From: Gracilimonas sp034520725
GTDB lineage: Bacteria > Bacteroidota > Rhodothermia > Balneolales > Balneolaceae
Length of the DNA stretch: 64,000 bases
Assembly: GCA_034520725.1 (NCBI GenBank)
Contig: JAXHNH010000025.1
Location: forward strand, 208,023-272,022
Reading direction: 5' to 3'
The first letter of the stretch is position 1; every line of letters starts with the position of its first letter. Shown here piece by piece: positions 17,940 through 27,356 of the stretch. Below the pieces are notes generated by a model. That model searched no databases, was not told the origin of the DNA, and worked only from the letters and a program-made list of their open reading frames with translations. The position numbers were made by a program, and so were the translations under genes.

Positions 17940-18791
17940 TCAGAGGTCTAAAATTATGTTGTCGATAAGGCGCGTTTTACCCAAATAACCCGCGCCTGCT
18001 AATATATATGTCTTTCCTTCTTCCAGCTTTACAACCGGCTCCATGGTATGATGGGAAAACATATTAAGATAATCATTTTTGAAGCCTTTCGCTTCAAGTT
18101 CATCCTGTTGCTTTTTTAACAACTTTTCAGGCTCCAAAACTCCATTCCTGATCTCATTCTCTACACGCTTCAATGCCTGATAGAGTAGTGGAGCTATTTT
18201 ACGGTGTTCTTCCGACAGGTAAGCATTCCTGCTACTTAAAGCCAGTCCATCCTCTGCTCTTTCTATCGGAGCTACTATGATCTCAAGATTATGGTTGAAC
18301 TCTTTGACCATCTGCCGGATGATCTGAACCTGCTGAATATCCTTTTGGCCGAAAACAGCAAAATCAGGTTCAACAATGTTAAAGAGCTTATTTACTATCA
18401 GAACAATGCCTTCAAAAAATCCCGGCCGGCTCCCTCCGTCCATATAATTATTGAGTTCCTGCACCTTAATGGATAGGTACTTTTTACCGGAACCGTACAT
18501 AATTTCATCATTTGGAGTGAAGACGATACCAACCCCTTCCTTATCACAAGACTTAATGTCATCATCCAGTTGTCGGGGATAATCTTCAAAATCCTCGTTT
18601 GGGCCAAACTGTTCCGGGTTTACGTAAATGGAAACCACCACTTCATCGGCATGTGCTTTGGCCAACTCCATCAGGGAAAGGTGACCTCTGTGTAAGGCTC
18701 CCATTGTTGGGACAAACGCTACTGTTTTTCCCTCTCTTTTCAGGCGGTTGACCTGTTCCCTGATCTCATCAATGGTCTTACATTGTATCAT
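17940..18791 (-). CDS. panC: Pantothenate synthetase
   Basis: 283 residues; ATP-dependent joining of pantoate and beta-alanine to pantothenate. It has the nucleotidyl-transferase HxGH motif MGALHRGHLSLM (His34, His37), YVNPEQFGPNEDFEDYPR, the FGQKDIQQVQIIRQMV segment and the LSSRNAYL loop, equivalent to KMSKS. Length and motifs are normal for the cytoplasmic homodimer. It is upstream of panD in a two-gene operon. panB and panE are not in the window. Confidence 0.97.
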   Translation of the reverse strand: MIQCKTIDEIREQVNRLKREGKTVAFVPTMGALHRGHLSLMELAKAHADEVVVSIYVNPEQFGPNEDFEDYPRQLDDDIKSCDKEGVGIVFTPNDEIMYGSGKKYLSIKVQELNNYMDGGSRPGFFEGIVLIVNKLFNIVEPDFAVFGQKDIQQVQIIRQMVKEFNHNLEIIVAPIERAEDGLALSSRNAYLSEEHRKIAPLLYQALKRVENEIRNGVLEPEKLLKKQQDELEAKGFKNDYLNMFSHHTMEPVVKLEEGKTYILAGAGYLGKTRLIDNIILDL

Positions 18792-18904
18792 ACAATTTTA
18801 AGTGAGTAATGTGAGTGAGTAACGTGCTACTTTTTATAAGGGCGCTTAAAGTAAGAATTTATTTACTGAAGTAAAGACATCAAGGTATAGCCACTTTTTA
18901 AAAC

Positions 18905-18933
18905 AAAAAAAGCGCTCCTCGCAGAGCGCTTTT
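18905..18933 (-). terminator. Rho-independent terminator after the E2 gene
   Basis: A 10-bp stem (18908-18917 with 18924-18933, core AGCGCTC/GAGCGCT) and a six-base loop. Reading on the minus strand it is followed by a run of T, and there is A/T-rich sequence on the plus side as well. It is 25 bases beyond the stop of the acyltransferase gene and before panC. Confidence 0.85.
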
Positions 18934-18957
18934 AAATACTTCTTTGTGTAATCCTTA

Positions 18958-20760
18958 TCAGACCGAACGATTCCTGTCGAAGTCTTCCAGGATCTCCTTG
19001 ATCCTGTTAAGGAAGGCTCCACCATGGGCACCGTCAATAATTCGGTGATCATAACTCATGGACAAGAACATCATCTGACGAATCGCGATCACATCACCGT
19101 CTTCAGTTTCCATCACAACCGGGCGTTTTTCAATAGCGCCGGTTCCAATAATAGCAACCTGTGGTTGATTTATGATCGGAGTTCCCATCAGGTTTCCAAC
19201 ACTACCATAATTGGTCATTGTGATGGTACCACCTACCAGATCATCAGGACTTAATTTCTTACTCCTTGCTTTGATAGCTACTTCGTTCACGGAGTTAGCA
19301 AGTCCGACCAGATTCTTCTCCTGAGCTTTCTTAATAACAGGAACGATAAGTCCGCCATCACCGCCTTCACCCAAGGCAACGGCAAGTCCGAAGTTGATAT
19401 CTTTTTTAACATGAATTTCATCTCCAACTACAGAGCTATTGATCAGTGGAAACTCAAGCATCGCCTTGATAATGGCTTCAACAAACAATGGAGTGAACGT
19501 CAGACGAGTACCGGTTTTCTCCTGAAACTCAACTTTGTTCGCATTTCTCCATTTCACCATATCTGTAACATCCACCTCAGCAAAAGTAGTAACATGAGCA
19601 GAGGTCTGCGTAGACTTGACCATGTGCTCGGCGATCATCTTACGCATGCGGTCCATTTTGATGACTTCCACCTCACCTGATGGTGAATGTCTGACATCAA
19701 GCTTACCGGCAGAGATAGAATCGCTTGAATCTGAAGAAGACTTCGAGGTCGGCTTACTCAAACCACCACCGGATGGAGCGGCCTGCTTCTGTGCTGCAGG
19801 GGCAGAAACCTTACCTGCTTTCTTGTCTTCTACATAGGAGAGAATATCCTGTTTGGAAACACGGCCATTTTGACCGGAACCTTCAATATTTTCAAGTTCT
19901 TCCTGGCTGATTCCCTCTTCTTTTGCAATAGAACGAACCAATGGAGAATAAAATCTTCCGTCGCTGCCCATTCTTTGTGGTTCTGAACCACCGGCAGTTC
20001 CATTAGAAGAAGCTGCGGCAGGCTGACTTTGCGTTTCAGCAGATGAAGTTTCCTGTTTTTGCTCTTTCTTTGGAGCCGGGGCACTTCCGGAAGAAGCAAC
20101 TGCGCCTTCTCCTGTAGCAATTACTGCAATGGTTTGGCCCACTTCAATAGTGTCATTTTCTTCTGCAAAGATCTCAACCAAAGTACCTGATGCCGGTGAT
20201 GGCACTTCACTGTCAACTTTATCAGTCGATATCTCAAGAAGTGTTTCATCTTCCTCAACTTTATCACCTACCTGCTTATTCCAGCCAATAACGGTAGCTT
20301 CTACAACCGATTCACCCATTTGAGGCATCTGAACTTCAATCCGTTCACCTTCATCACCACCCGACGCAGCAGGAGCAGATTCCTGTTCAGCAGGCTCACT
20401 CTCTTCTACAGACTCTTCTTGCTGAGTCTCAGTCTCAGCTTCTTCTTGTTGTGCTTCAGTATCTTCAGAATCAGATTCATCCGATGAACCACCGGATGAT
20501 ACATCACCGGCAGCATCAGCATCCGTTTCAATTATGGCAATAGCATTCCCTACTTCAATTACATCACCTTCCTCAGCAAGGATCTCTACCAGCACACCTG
20601 CTTCCGGCGATGGCACCTCGGTATCAACTTTATCAGTGGCAACCTCGAGCAGCGTTTCGTCCACTTCCACAGTGTCACCAACCTGTTTGGCCCACTCAAT
20701 TACGGTACCTTCCATTACTGATTCGCCCATCTGGGGCATTACCACTTCTACCTTCGCCAT
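18958..20760 (-). CDS. 2-oxo acid dehydrogenase E2: dihydrolipoyllysine acyltransferase with two lipoyl domains
   Basis: 600 residues. There are two lipoyl domains, with lipoylated Lys44 and Lys181 inside TDKVDTEVP and TDKVDSEVP. Each is followed by a flexible acidic or Ala/Pro/Ser-rich linker. A peripheral subunit-binding domain follows (FYSPLVRSIAKEEGIS to GSGQNGRVSKQDIL), then the catalytic domain ending with YDHRIIDGAHGG (His572, Asp576). The DKVD lipoyl motif and domain order fit the succinyl- or branched-chain-type E2 better than the classic DKA-type pyruvate E2, so 2-oxoglutarate or branched-chain oxo acid dehydrogenase is most likely. No E1 or E3 gene is adjacent. It ends at a clear terminator. 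Confidence 0.88.
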   Translation of the reverse strand: MAKVEVVMPQMGESVMEGTVIEWAKQVGDTVEVDETLLEVATDKVDTEVPSPEAGVLVEILAEEGDVIEVGNAIAIIETDADAAGDVSSGGSSDESDSEDTEAQQEEAETETQQEESVEESEPAEQESAPAASGGDEGERIEVQMPQMGESVVEATVIGWNKQVGDKVEEDETLLEISTDKVDSEVPSPASGTLVEIFAEENDTIEVGQTIAVIATGEGAVASSGSAPAPKKEQKQETSSAETQSQPAAASSNGTAGGSEPQRMGSDGRFYSPLVRSIAKEEGISQEELENIEGSGQNGRVSKQDILSYVEDKKAGKVSAPAAQKQAAPSGGGLSKPTSKSSSDSSDSISAGKLDVRHSPSGEVEVIKMDRMRKMIAEHMVKSTQTSAHVTTFAEVDVTDMVKWRNANKVEFQEKTGTRLTFTPLFVEAIIKAMLEFPLINSSVVGDEIHVKKDINFGLAVALGEGGDGGLIVPVIKKAQEKNLVGLANSVNEVAIKARSKKLSPDDLVGGTITMTNYGSVGNLMGTPIINQPQVAIIGTGAIEKRPVVMETEDGDVIAIRQMMFLSMSYDHRIIDGAHGGAFLNRIKEILEDFDRNRSV

Positions 20761-20993
20761 AAAATTGTTTTGTTTTGCTGCCTGTAAGGCGGTTTGGGAA
20801 ATTTTTAACTGACCCTAAAGTTCAGGATTATTCCAATTAGTTCAAAATTAGTATCGTACTTTAAAAAAGTAGAAAAGCGCTTTTTTCAACCTTTTGCCTT
20901 TTTTTGCTCCAAATCACAGAGCTTTACAGGCAAAGACCATTTTGATTTATACAACGTTCAAATTCCTATGCCCAAATTCGGCTTTCTTGGGGG

Positions 20994-21024
20994 TTTGTCC
21001 TCACTTATGATTTTATTAACTTCG
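20994..21024 (+). promoter_or_regulatory. Predicted Bacteroidota-type promoter for frr
   Basis: TTTG at 20994-20997, a spacer of exactly 19 bases, then TAACTTCG at 21017-21024. This is one mismatch from the TTTG-N19-TAnnTTTG consensus of Bacteroidota vegetative promoters. It is 38 bases before the frr start. Prediction only. Confidence 0.5.
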
Positions 21025-21062
21025 TGTTTTAGTCAAACACTATCTAAAATAGCCCTGGCATT

Positions 21063-21632
21063 ATGATACCGCAAGAATTACAAGAAATTATTGACGAAGC
21101 TGAAATGCATATGGAAGAAGCCACCGGTTTCTTCAAAAAAGAACTTTCCCATGTTAGGGCCGGAAAGGCCAGCCCTGCGCTTCTTGAAGGCGTTAAGGTT
21201 GACTATTACGGCTCCAAAACGCCTCTTCAGCAGCTGGCCAGCGTTGGGGCCCCTGAACCAAGATTACTGGTAGTTCAACCATACGATCGTTCTGCTATGG
21301 AAGATATCGAAAAAGCGATCATGTCGGCCGGGCTGGGTTTAAATCCAAGTAATGACGGCGATAGAATCCTGATTCCCCTACCTGTGTTGACTGAAGAGCG
21401 TCGTAAAGAATTGGTAAAACACTCCAAGGATATCGCCGAGCAAGCACGGATAAGTATTCGAAACTCACGCCGTAATGCAAATGATACCGTAAAGAAGACG
21501 GTAGAAAGTGAGTCCCTCTCCGAAGATTCTAAATATGAGGCTGAAGATATGATTCAAAAGCTAACCGATAGCTACACTGCCAAAGTGGAAGACATGCTCG
21601 AGAAAAAAGAAAAAGAAATCATGACGGTTTAA
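21063..21632 (+). CDS. frr: Ribosome recycling factor
   Basis: 189 residues; with EF-G it splits post-termination ribosomes in the cytoplasm. Conserved features: a three-helix bundle with HVRAGKASPALLEGVKVDYYGSKTPLQQLA, the beta domain LLVVQPYDRSAMEDIEKAI and LNPSNDGDRILIPLP, then EERRKELVKHSKDIAEQARI and IRNSRRNAND. Length is within four residues of the usual 185. It is followed by a palindromic repeat and then smc. pyrH, tsf and rpsB, common neighbours elsewhere, are not here. Confidence 0.97.
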   Translation: MIPQELQEIIDEAEMHMEEATGFFKKELSHVRAGKASPALLEGVKVDYYGSKTPLQQLASVGAPEPRLLVVQPYDRSAMEDIEKAIMSAGLGLNPSNDGDRILIPLPVLTEERRKELVKHSKDIAEQARISIRNSRRNANDTVKKTVESESLSEDSKYEAEDMIQKLTDSYTAKVEDMLEKKEKEIMTV

Positions 21633-21726
21633 GTGCTACAGTGCATGGGTGTTACAGTGTTAAGGTGGAATATACTTTACACCTTAACACTGTAACACAG
21701 TAACACTTAATACACCGTAACACCAT
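21633..21726. repeat. Palindromic GTGTTAC-family repeat, copy A
   Basis: Fills the whole gap between frr and smc. The core is a perfect 19-bp inverted repeat (21649-21667 with 21680-21698) around a 12-base loop. Outer arms continue as further GTGTTAC/GTAACAC units. Two relatives lie at 26736-26821 and 27266-27356. No poly-T tract follows, so it is not a standard intrinsic terminator. Confidence 0.85.
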
Positions 21727-21729
21727 TCA

Positions 21730-24700
21730 ATGTATATATCCGAATTAGAATTACAGGGTTTTAAGAGCTTTGCCCATAAGACCAAGGTGAAGTTTGACAG
21801 TGGTATCACCTCGATCGTGGGGCCGAATGGGTGTGGTAAATCTAATATTGTAGATGCCCTGCGCTGGGTTTTGGGAGAGCAAAGACCTTCACTTCTGCGC
21901 TCATCGGCTATGGCTAACGTTATTTTCAACGGGACGGCACAAAAGAAAGCACTCGGGTTGGCTGAAGTTTCCCTCACGTTTGTGAATGATAAAGGCATTC
22001 TTCCCATTGAGTACAGCGAGGTTACCATTTCAAGACGGTTGTACAGATCCGGTGACAGTGAATACCTGATCAACGGAACCAGCTGCCGACTCAAGGATAT
22101 CATGGAGCTTTTCATGGATACCGGTATGGGTTCTGATGCCTACTCTGTGATCGAGCTTAAAATGGTTGAAGAGATCCTCAATGATAAGAATAACGATCGC
22201 CGGCGATTATTTGAAGAAGCAGCCGGTGTGACCAAGTACAAGGATCAGCGCAAAAAGACGCTGCGTAAACTGGAATCCACCCGAAAGGATCTTCAGCGCG
22301 TAGATGACCTTTTGGTTGAACTGAGAAAGAAAGCTCGCTCGCTTGAAATTCAGGCTGAAAAAGCTGAAAAGGCTAAAGTTTACAAAGATGAACTTGAGCA
22401 GCTTGATAAAGCCTTGACTCTCCATGATTTCAATAAGATCAAGGAGGAGCTGGAACCGCTGAAGGAGCGTATCAAAAATGCCGATAAGGAGAAACGGGAG
22501 ATCGCCAAGGCAATCGAAGAGCTTGAGGCCAATGATGAAAAAGCCCGTGCCAAACTGATCGAAAAGGAAAAGCAGCAGGCTGAAGCTCAGCGCAGGGTGA
22601 GTCAATTACATAATGCATTACGCGAAGCTGATACCAATCTCCGCATTACCCGTGAAAAGATTGAGAATGAGAAGAAGGTGATAACGGAGTATGCCAAAGA
22701 TATTGAAAGCGGGCAAAACGACCTTGAGGAATTAAATGACCTGCTGGAATCGAGCCGTAACAAGCTTGAAAGCTTTGATGATGAAATGGAAAAATCGAGC
22801 AAGGCACTCGAAGATTCCAAGAAGAAATACGGCCAGATACAGCAGCAGTACAACCGTGAGCGCAGCGATTTGTATGAAATTGAAGTTCAGCTGAGTGCAA
22901 CCAATAATGAGCTGAATCAGCTGCAGACCAAGCGGATCAAAATTGAGAGTCGCCTTGAAAATACCGAAGGTGATCTTCAACGTATTGATGATGAGATCAC
23001 CGATCTGAATGACGAGATCGAGAACATGAACGGTGAGCAGGGTCTCATCGAAAAGAAACTGGACAAACTGGTTGGTGTTCGTGATGAACTGGAAGTTGAG
23101 CTGGAAACTGCCCGCGAAAAGCGTGAACAGTTTGCCGACAAACAAAATGAGATCAAAGATGAGCTGAGAACCCTTCAGAGTAAAAAAGAATCTCTGGAGT
23201 CAGAGATCCGCCTGATGAATGACCTTGCCAGCTCCAATGAAGCTTTTCCGGGAAGCGTCAAATACCTGATCGAAAATCACCGATTCGACTTCAAGGATAT
23301 GACAACCGTATCCGAAGTTTTTGATACCGATCAAAATCATGCAGTGGCTTTGGAAGCTGTGCTGGGTGACGTACTTAATTTCGTGGTTGTTAAAACCCTC
23401 GATGAAGCGCAGCGTGCTGCTAAGATCCTCAAAGAAAATAAAAAAGGCCGGGCCACCTTCATCCCACTCGATCAGCTTGCGGCAACCTATCCGGTTAAGG
23501 ATGGAAGCTTGTTTGATGAGGTGAAATCCAAGCGGGAATATTCCGCTCTCAAGCAGTTATTGCTTGGCAATGTGATGGTTTTTGATTCTGTGGAAGAAGC
23601 ATACAAAAGCACACGATCTGAAAAGGATGCGATCGGTGTTACCTTTGACGGTGAAGTAGTCACAAACAACAAATTCTTCCAAAGCGGCAGTAAAAAGAAG
23701 AATGCCGGTATCCGGGTTGGACTCAAGGACAAGATCGAAAAGCTGGAGAAGGAAGAGGTCAAAACATCCAAAGAGATCGTGAAGCTGGAAGCCTATCTTC
23801 AGCAGATCGTTGAAAAATATGAGAAATTGGATATTGGCAAGCTCAGCCAGATGCTCAAAGAAAAAGAGCAGGAAGTGCGCCGACTTGAACAGCAGCAGCA
23901 AAGTTTGAGCTCCAAAGTTTCTGTATATCAAAAGAATATCGGTGAGCTGGTTAACCGTAAAGATCATCTGAAAAGCAGTGAGGGTTCCGCACAGGAGGAA
24001 CTCAACTCTATTCAGCCCAAACAGAAGGAATTACAGCAAAAAATGCTGGAGCTGGACGAGAAACAGCAGGAAAAAAAGGAGCTTCTGGAAACGCTTGAAG
24101 ACGAGCGATCGATTGCTCAAAGCCGTTACAACGACACTCAGCTGAAGCATCAAGATCTGAAGAATAAGGTGGACAATCTGGAGCGGGATGTACAACGGGC
24201 TGAGACCGGGATCCAGAATGTGAAGAAACGAATAGAAAACCGAACGCAGCTTACAGAAGAAAGCAAGGAACAAATTGAAACGCTGACTTCCCGCACCAAA
24301 GAACTTCAGGAAACCATTACGACCAACAGTGAGCTGAAGAAAGAAGCAGACGAAGCTCTGGCCAAAGCTGAAGAAACAGCAGCCAAACAGCGTGGCAGGA
24401 TCAATGAGATCGAAAAAGAACTGAAAGAAGTGCGCCGCCGTAAAGAGGTCAACATGGAGCTGGTGCACCATCTTGATATGGCCCGCGAAAAAATGGAAAT
24501 GCAGTCTCAGACACTATCTGATCATATCTGGGAAACGTACGGTATCCTGATGAAACAGGTGACCCAGGAACTGCCGGAAGACAAAACACCTGAAGCCGCC
24601 AAAGAACGCATCAGCTGGTTAAAGCAAAAGCTTAACGGGATTGGGGAGGTTAACCCGCTGGCCATTGAAGAATACAAGGAAGAAAAAGAGCGACTCGATT

Positions 24701-25257
24701 TTTATGAGGAGCAGATCATGGATCTTGAGGAAGCGGAAGAGCAGCTTCTTGAAACCATTGATGAGATCAATGAAACAGCCACTGAGCGGTTCAACGATAC
24801 CTTTGAAAAAATTCGCGTCAACTTTCAGAAAGTGTTCAAAACACTGTTTGAGGCTGATGATTACTGTGACCTTATTATTGAACAAGACGTTGAAGATCCG
24901 TTGGAGGCTCGTATTGAGATAAAGGCTCAGCCACGAGGTAAACGTCCATCCGGTATTTCACAGCTTTCAGGTGGTGAAAAAACACTGACGGCCATTGCCC
25001 TGCTGTTTGCCATCTACCTGGTGAAACCATCTCCTTTCTGTGTATTGGATGAGGTTGATGCACCGCTTGATGATGCTAACATTGAACGTTTTGCCAAGAT
25101 GATCAAGAACTTCAGTGAAGACACTCAATTCATTATCATTACTCATAATAAACAGACCATGAGTAAAGCTGAGATGATGTATGGAGTTACCATGCCTGAA
25201 ACCGGTATTTCACGCCTGGTGGGCGTTAAGCTGGATGAAGTGGAAGATGTGCTGTAG
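21730..25257 (+). CDS. smc: Chromosome segregation protein SMC
   Basis: 1175 residues. N-terminal ATPase half with Walker A GPNGCGKSN (residues 31-39) and FKSFAHKTKVKF; long coiled coil to about 500; hinge at about 500-680 (PGSVKYLIENHRF, VALEAVLGDVLNFVVV, KGRATFIPLDQL). A second coiled coil follows, then the C-terminal half with signature LSGGEK (about 1079) and Walker B FCVLDEVDAPLD (about 1103). SMC dimers with ScpAB load at parS sites and extrude DNA loops to organise the chromosome. No scpA or scpB is adjacent. The gene is uninterrupted over 3.5 kb, which contrasts with the frameshifted genes elsewhere in the window. Confidence 0.98.
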   Translation: MYISELELQGFKSFAHKTKVKFDSGITSIVGPNGCGKSNIVDALRWVLGEQRPSLLRSSAMANVIFNGTAQKKALGLAEVSLTFVNDKGILPIEYSEVTISRRLYRSGDSEYLINGTSCRLKDIMELFMDTGMGSDAYSVIELKMVEEILNDKNNDRRRLFEEAAGVTKYKDQRKKTLRKLESTRKDLQRVDDLLVELRKKARSLEIQAEKAEKAKVYKDELEQLDKALTLHDFNKIKEELEPLKERIKNADKEKREIAKAIEELEANDEKARAKLIEKEKQQAEAQRRVSQLHNALREADTNLRITREKIENEKKVITEYAKDIESGQNDLEELNDLLESSRNKLESFDDEMEKSSKALEDSKKKYGQIQQQYNRERSDLYEIEVQLSATNNELNQLQTKRIKIESRLENTEGDLQRIDDEITDLNDEIENMNGEQGLIEKKLDKLVGVRDELEVELETAREKREQFADKQNEIKDELRTLQSKKESLESEIRLMNDLASSNEAFPGSVKYLIENHRFDFKDMTTVSEVFDTDQNHAVALEAVLGDVLNFVVVKTLDEAQRAAKILKENKKGRATFIPLDQLAATYPVKDGSLFDEVKSKREYSALKQLLLGNVMVFDSVEEAYKSTRSEKDAIGVTFDGEVVTNNKFFQSGSKKKNAGIRVGLKDKIEKLEKEEVKTSKEIVKLEAYLQQIVEKYEKLDIGKLSQMLKEKEQEVRRLEQQQQSLSSKVSVYQKNIGELVNRKDHLKSSEGSAQEELNSIQPKQKELQQKMLELDEKQQEKKELLETLEDERSIAQSRYNDTQLKHQDLKNKVDNLERDVQRAETGIQNVKKRIENRTQLTEESKEQIETLTSRTKELQETITTNSELKKEADEALAKAEETAAKQRGRINEIEKELKEVRRRKEVNMELVHHLDMAREKMEMQSQTLSDHIWETYGILMKQVTQELPEDKTPEAAKERISWLKQKLNGIGEVNPLAIEEYKEEKERLDFYEEQIMDLEEAEEQLLETIDEINETATERFNDTFEKIRVNFQKVFKTLFEADDYCDLIIEQDVEDPLEARIEIKAQPRGKRPSGISQLSGGEKTLTAIALLFAIYLVKPSPFCVLDEVDAPLDDANIERFAKMIKNFSEDTQFIIITHNKQTMSKAEMMYGVTMPETGISRLVGVKLDEVEDVL

Positions 25258-25796
25258 AATATTGAACCTGCCTCGCCTGCAGGCAGGTATCAAACAGACG
25301 AATATTCAAAGTGAAGGTTTAGCTATCGCTTTTTTCTCACATCACAACGAGTTTAATTCTTCTACCTTCTCGCTCCTGACGCTCTGCGTTGGAGCGGTCA
25401 AAGTTTACTTACCAACCGCTCATTTGCAATTCTCTTTCCTAGAAAATGCCGCTTATCCCTATTTCCAAGTGATAAATTAAAACCATCTTATACTGTTTTA
25501 ATCTTCTATTATACTAGATTGATAGTGTATTAATTGCTATTAGTTATACATTGTTAAATAGATTTGGTCGAGGCACCCGTTCCGCCGTATATTGAAAGCA
25601 GTTAAAAAAATTCAAGCCCACGGTACTTAATCGGCGGGCTATTTTTATGCCCATCTCTCATTGTCACCTCCTCTTTTCTACTTTTCTACTTCCTGTCTTT
25701 ATCGTTATTTCCAGTCGATTTTTTATTTCATTGTTGAAGTTGGTTGAGACCGTTTTATATTTGGCTACACAAAATTAAACAAACCGGCTGTATCCA
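25258..25796. other. Intergenic region with short palindromes
   Basis: No gene is seen. It contains a hairpin with CCTGCCT/AGGCAGG arms (about 25267-25287), a REP-like GACGCTCTGCGTTGGAGCG (about 25376-25394) that recurs near 35.8 kb, and a weak inverted repeat ending CGGCGGGCT followed by ATTTTTAT (about 25612-25650) that could be a terminator. The rest is AT-rich. Confidence 0.5.
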
Positions 25797-26729
25797 ATGA
25801 AACATCTATTTATTTTCTCTTTCTCAATGATCCTGTTACTCACTGCATGTGAGACCAAAACAGAAGAAACCCATTTTGAAGACCTACCCAGTCAGGTACA
25901 AACTATTTCATTGACGGGTGACACACTTTATACAAGCATTGACTCTCTGCCTGCATCGTTATCAAACAGAATTGATTCCCTGAGTGCTCTGGCACTGGAG
26001 CAAGACCGACCGGTTGACAGCTATATCTGGGAAGCTCGCAAGACGGCCTACACCGGAGATTACAGAACAGCTGTGGTTCAGCTTTCATCGGCAATTATTG
26101 AATTCCCGGATGAAGCCAGGCTTTACCGTCATCGTGGACATCGATATATCACCCTCAGAGAATTTGATCTGGCTATAGAGGATTTCAAACGTGCTGCAGA
26201 ATTATTTCAGGGGAATGAAGATGTAGTGGAGCAGGATGGCCTTCCCAATGCACAAAACACTCCATTGAGTTCACTTCACACAAACACCTGGTACCACCTG
26301 GGACTGGCTCACTATCTGAAAGGGGAATATGACCAGGCCAATGAAGCGTATAAAAAGGGATTAGAGGTAACGACGAACGACGATATGAAAGTGGCATTCC
26401 TTTACTGGCAGTACATGGCATTACGGAAAGCAGGTCATGATGTTGAAGCCGGAAAGATCCTTGAAGAAGTAACTGAGGGTATGACCATGATCGAAAATAC
26501 AAGCTACCACGAATTGTTGATGGTGTTCAAGGGCGTGTTTACTGAAAATCAGATCCTGGAAGGTGATAATTCTGAGCTCGATAATTCAACCCTTGGATAC
26601 GGATTGGGCTTCTGGCACGATATCAACGGGCGTCATGAAAGAGCCAACGAGATCTGGCAGCAGGTCTATGATTCAGATAACTGGGCTGCGTTTGGATATA
26701 TCGCCAGTGAAGCTGAAATAGCTAAATAG
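25797..26729 (+). CDS. TPR-repeat lipoprotein
   Basis: 310 residues. A lipoprotein signal ends with the lipobox LLLTAC (Cys about 18). TPR repeats then follow: SYIWEARKTAYTGDYRTAVV, ARLYRHRGHRYITLREFDLA, TWYHLGLAHYLKGEYDQANE and others to the C-terminus. It should be anchored in the outer or inner membrane facing the periplasm and act as a scaffold for protein contacts. No enzyme motif is seen. It lies alone between two repeat-bearing gaps, so the context gives no function. Confidence 0.85.
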   Translation: MKHLFIFSFSMILLLTACETKTEETHFEDLPSQVQTISLTGDTLYTSIDSLPASLSNRIDSLSALALEQDRPVDSYIWEARKTAYTGDYRTAVVQLSSAIIEFPDEARLYRHRGHRYITLREFDLAIEDFKRAAELFQGNEDVVEQDGLPNAQNTPLSSLHTNTWYHLGLAHYLKGEYDQANEAYKKGLEVTTNDDMKVAFLYWQYMALRKAGHDVEAGKILEEVTEGMTMIENTSYHELLMVFKGVFTENQILEGDNSELDNSTLGYGLGFWHDINGRHERANEIWQQVYDSDNWAAFGYIASEAEIAK

Positions 26730-26735
26730 ATTTTT

Positions 26736-26821
26736 GGTGTTATAGTGCGATGGTGTTACGGTGTTTTAGATCGAATTTTCTAAAACACCGTAACACTTAA
26801 ACACTTTCGCACATTAACACC
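26736..26821. repeat. Palindromic GTGTTAC-family repeat, copy B
   Basis: Starts 7 bases after the TPR lipoprotein stop. A perfect 18-bp inverted repeat (26753-26770 with 26779-26796) has an 8-base loop. The outer arms GGTGTTATAGTGCG and CGCACATTAACACC are also roughly complementary. Same family as copies A and C. Confidence 0.85.
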
Positions 26822-26843
26822 TACAACTAGTTTGAAAATCACT

Positions 26844-27249
26844 ATGAAATATCTGTTATCGATACTAAGTCTGTCATTTTCTTCTTTCAGCTTGTGCAAG
26901 CAGTGAATCTTCTGCATCTAAGTCACAGTTTGATTTTCCTGAGAGATGTGAAGAACCAAGAACAACCCCAAAGGTTACAAATATGAGAGAGGCTATGAAT
27001 GCTCATCATGAATATCCGGCAGATCTACGAAGTAGAGGTATTGAAGGTAGAGTCACTCTTAAATTGCTTATCAGTGATACTGGAGCTGTTGAAACTTTAT
27101 CAGTAGAACAGTCCCCACATCATGAGCTGACAAAAGTCACCCAAAATGTAGCAAATAATTTAGTTATTGAACCTGGATTATGCTCAGGAGCTCCTACAGA
27201 AATGCCGATAAATTTCTCCCTTAACTATTTTGTTGATCGCTCTTATTAA
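26844..27249 (+). CDS. TonB C-terminal-like lipoprotein, frameshifted
   Basis: An ATG at 26844 starts a lipoprotein signal MKYLLSILSLSF. If one T of the TTTT run at 26877-26880 is removed, it continues LLSACASSES with a proper lipobox, then FDFPERCEEPRTTPKVTNM and the TonB-type domain (YPADLRSRGIEGRVTLKLLI, DTGAVETLSVEQ). As sequenced the frame stops after ~20 codons, leaving only the downstream part (from 26983) intact. TonB C-terminal domains contact outer-membrane receptors; free-standing lipoprotein versions are common in this phylum and their role is unclear. About 134 residues after correction. Confidence 0.7.
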
Positions 27250-27265
27250 TTCTATCCAAAGAAAT

Positions 27266-27356
27266 GGGTGTTAAAGTGCGAAAGTGTTACGGTGTTATAA
27301 GTTGATATACCAACTATAACACCGTAACACCTAAACACACTCGCACCACAACACCA
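27266..27356. repeat. Palindromic GTGTTAC-family repeat, copy C
   Basis: Fills the gap between two convergent genes. Arms are 27284-27304 and 27311-27330, complementary except for one bulged A, with a 6-base loop. It has the same outer GTGCGA..TCGCAC units as copy B. It ends exactly where the M14 peptidase stop codon begins. Confidence 0.85.

Noticed and set aside
23557..24471. Long Phe/Leu-rich minus-strand frames inside smc
   Set aside because: Antisense shadows of the Glu/Lys-rich coiled coil of SMC; no start or family features.
25267..25287. CCTGCCTGCAGG-type palindrome as a terminator for smc
   Set aside because: The hairpin has no T-run after it and similar palindromes are common as interspersed repeats.
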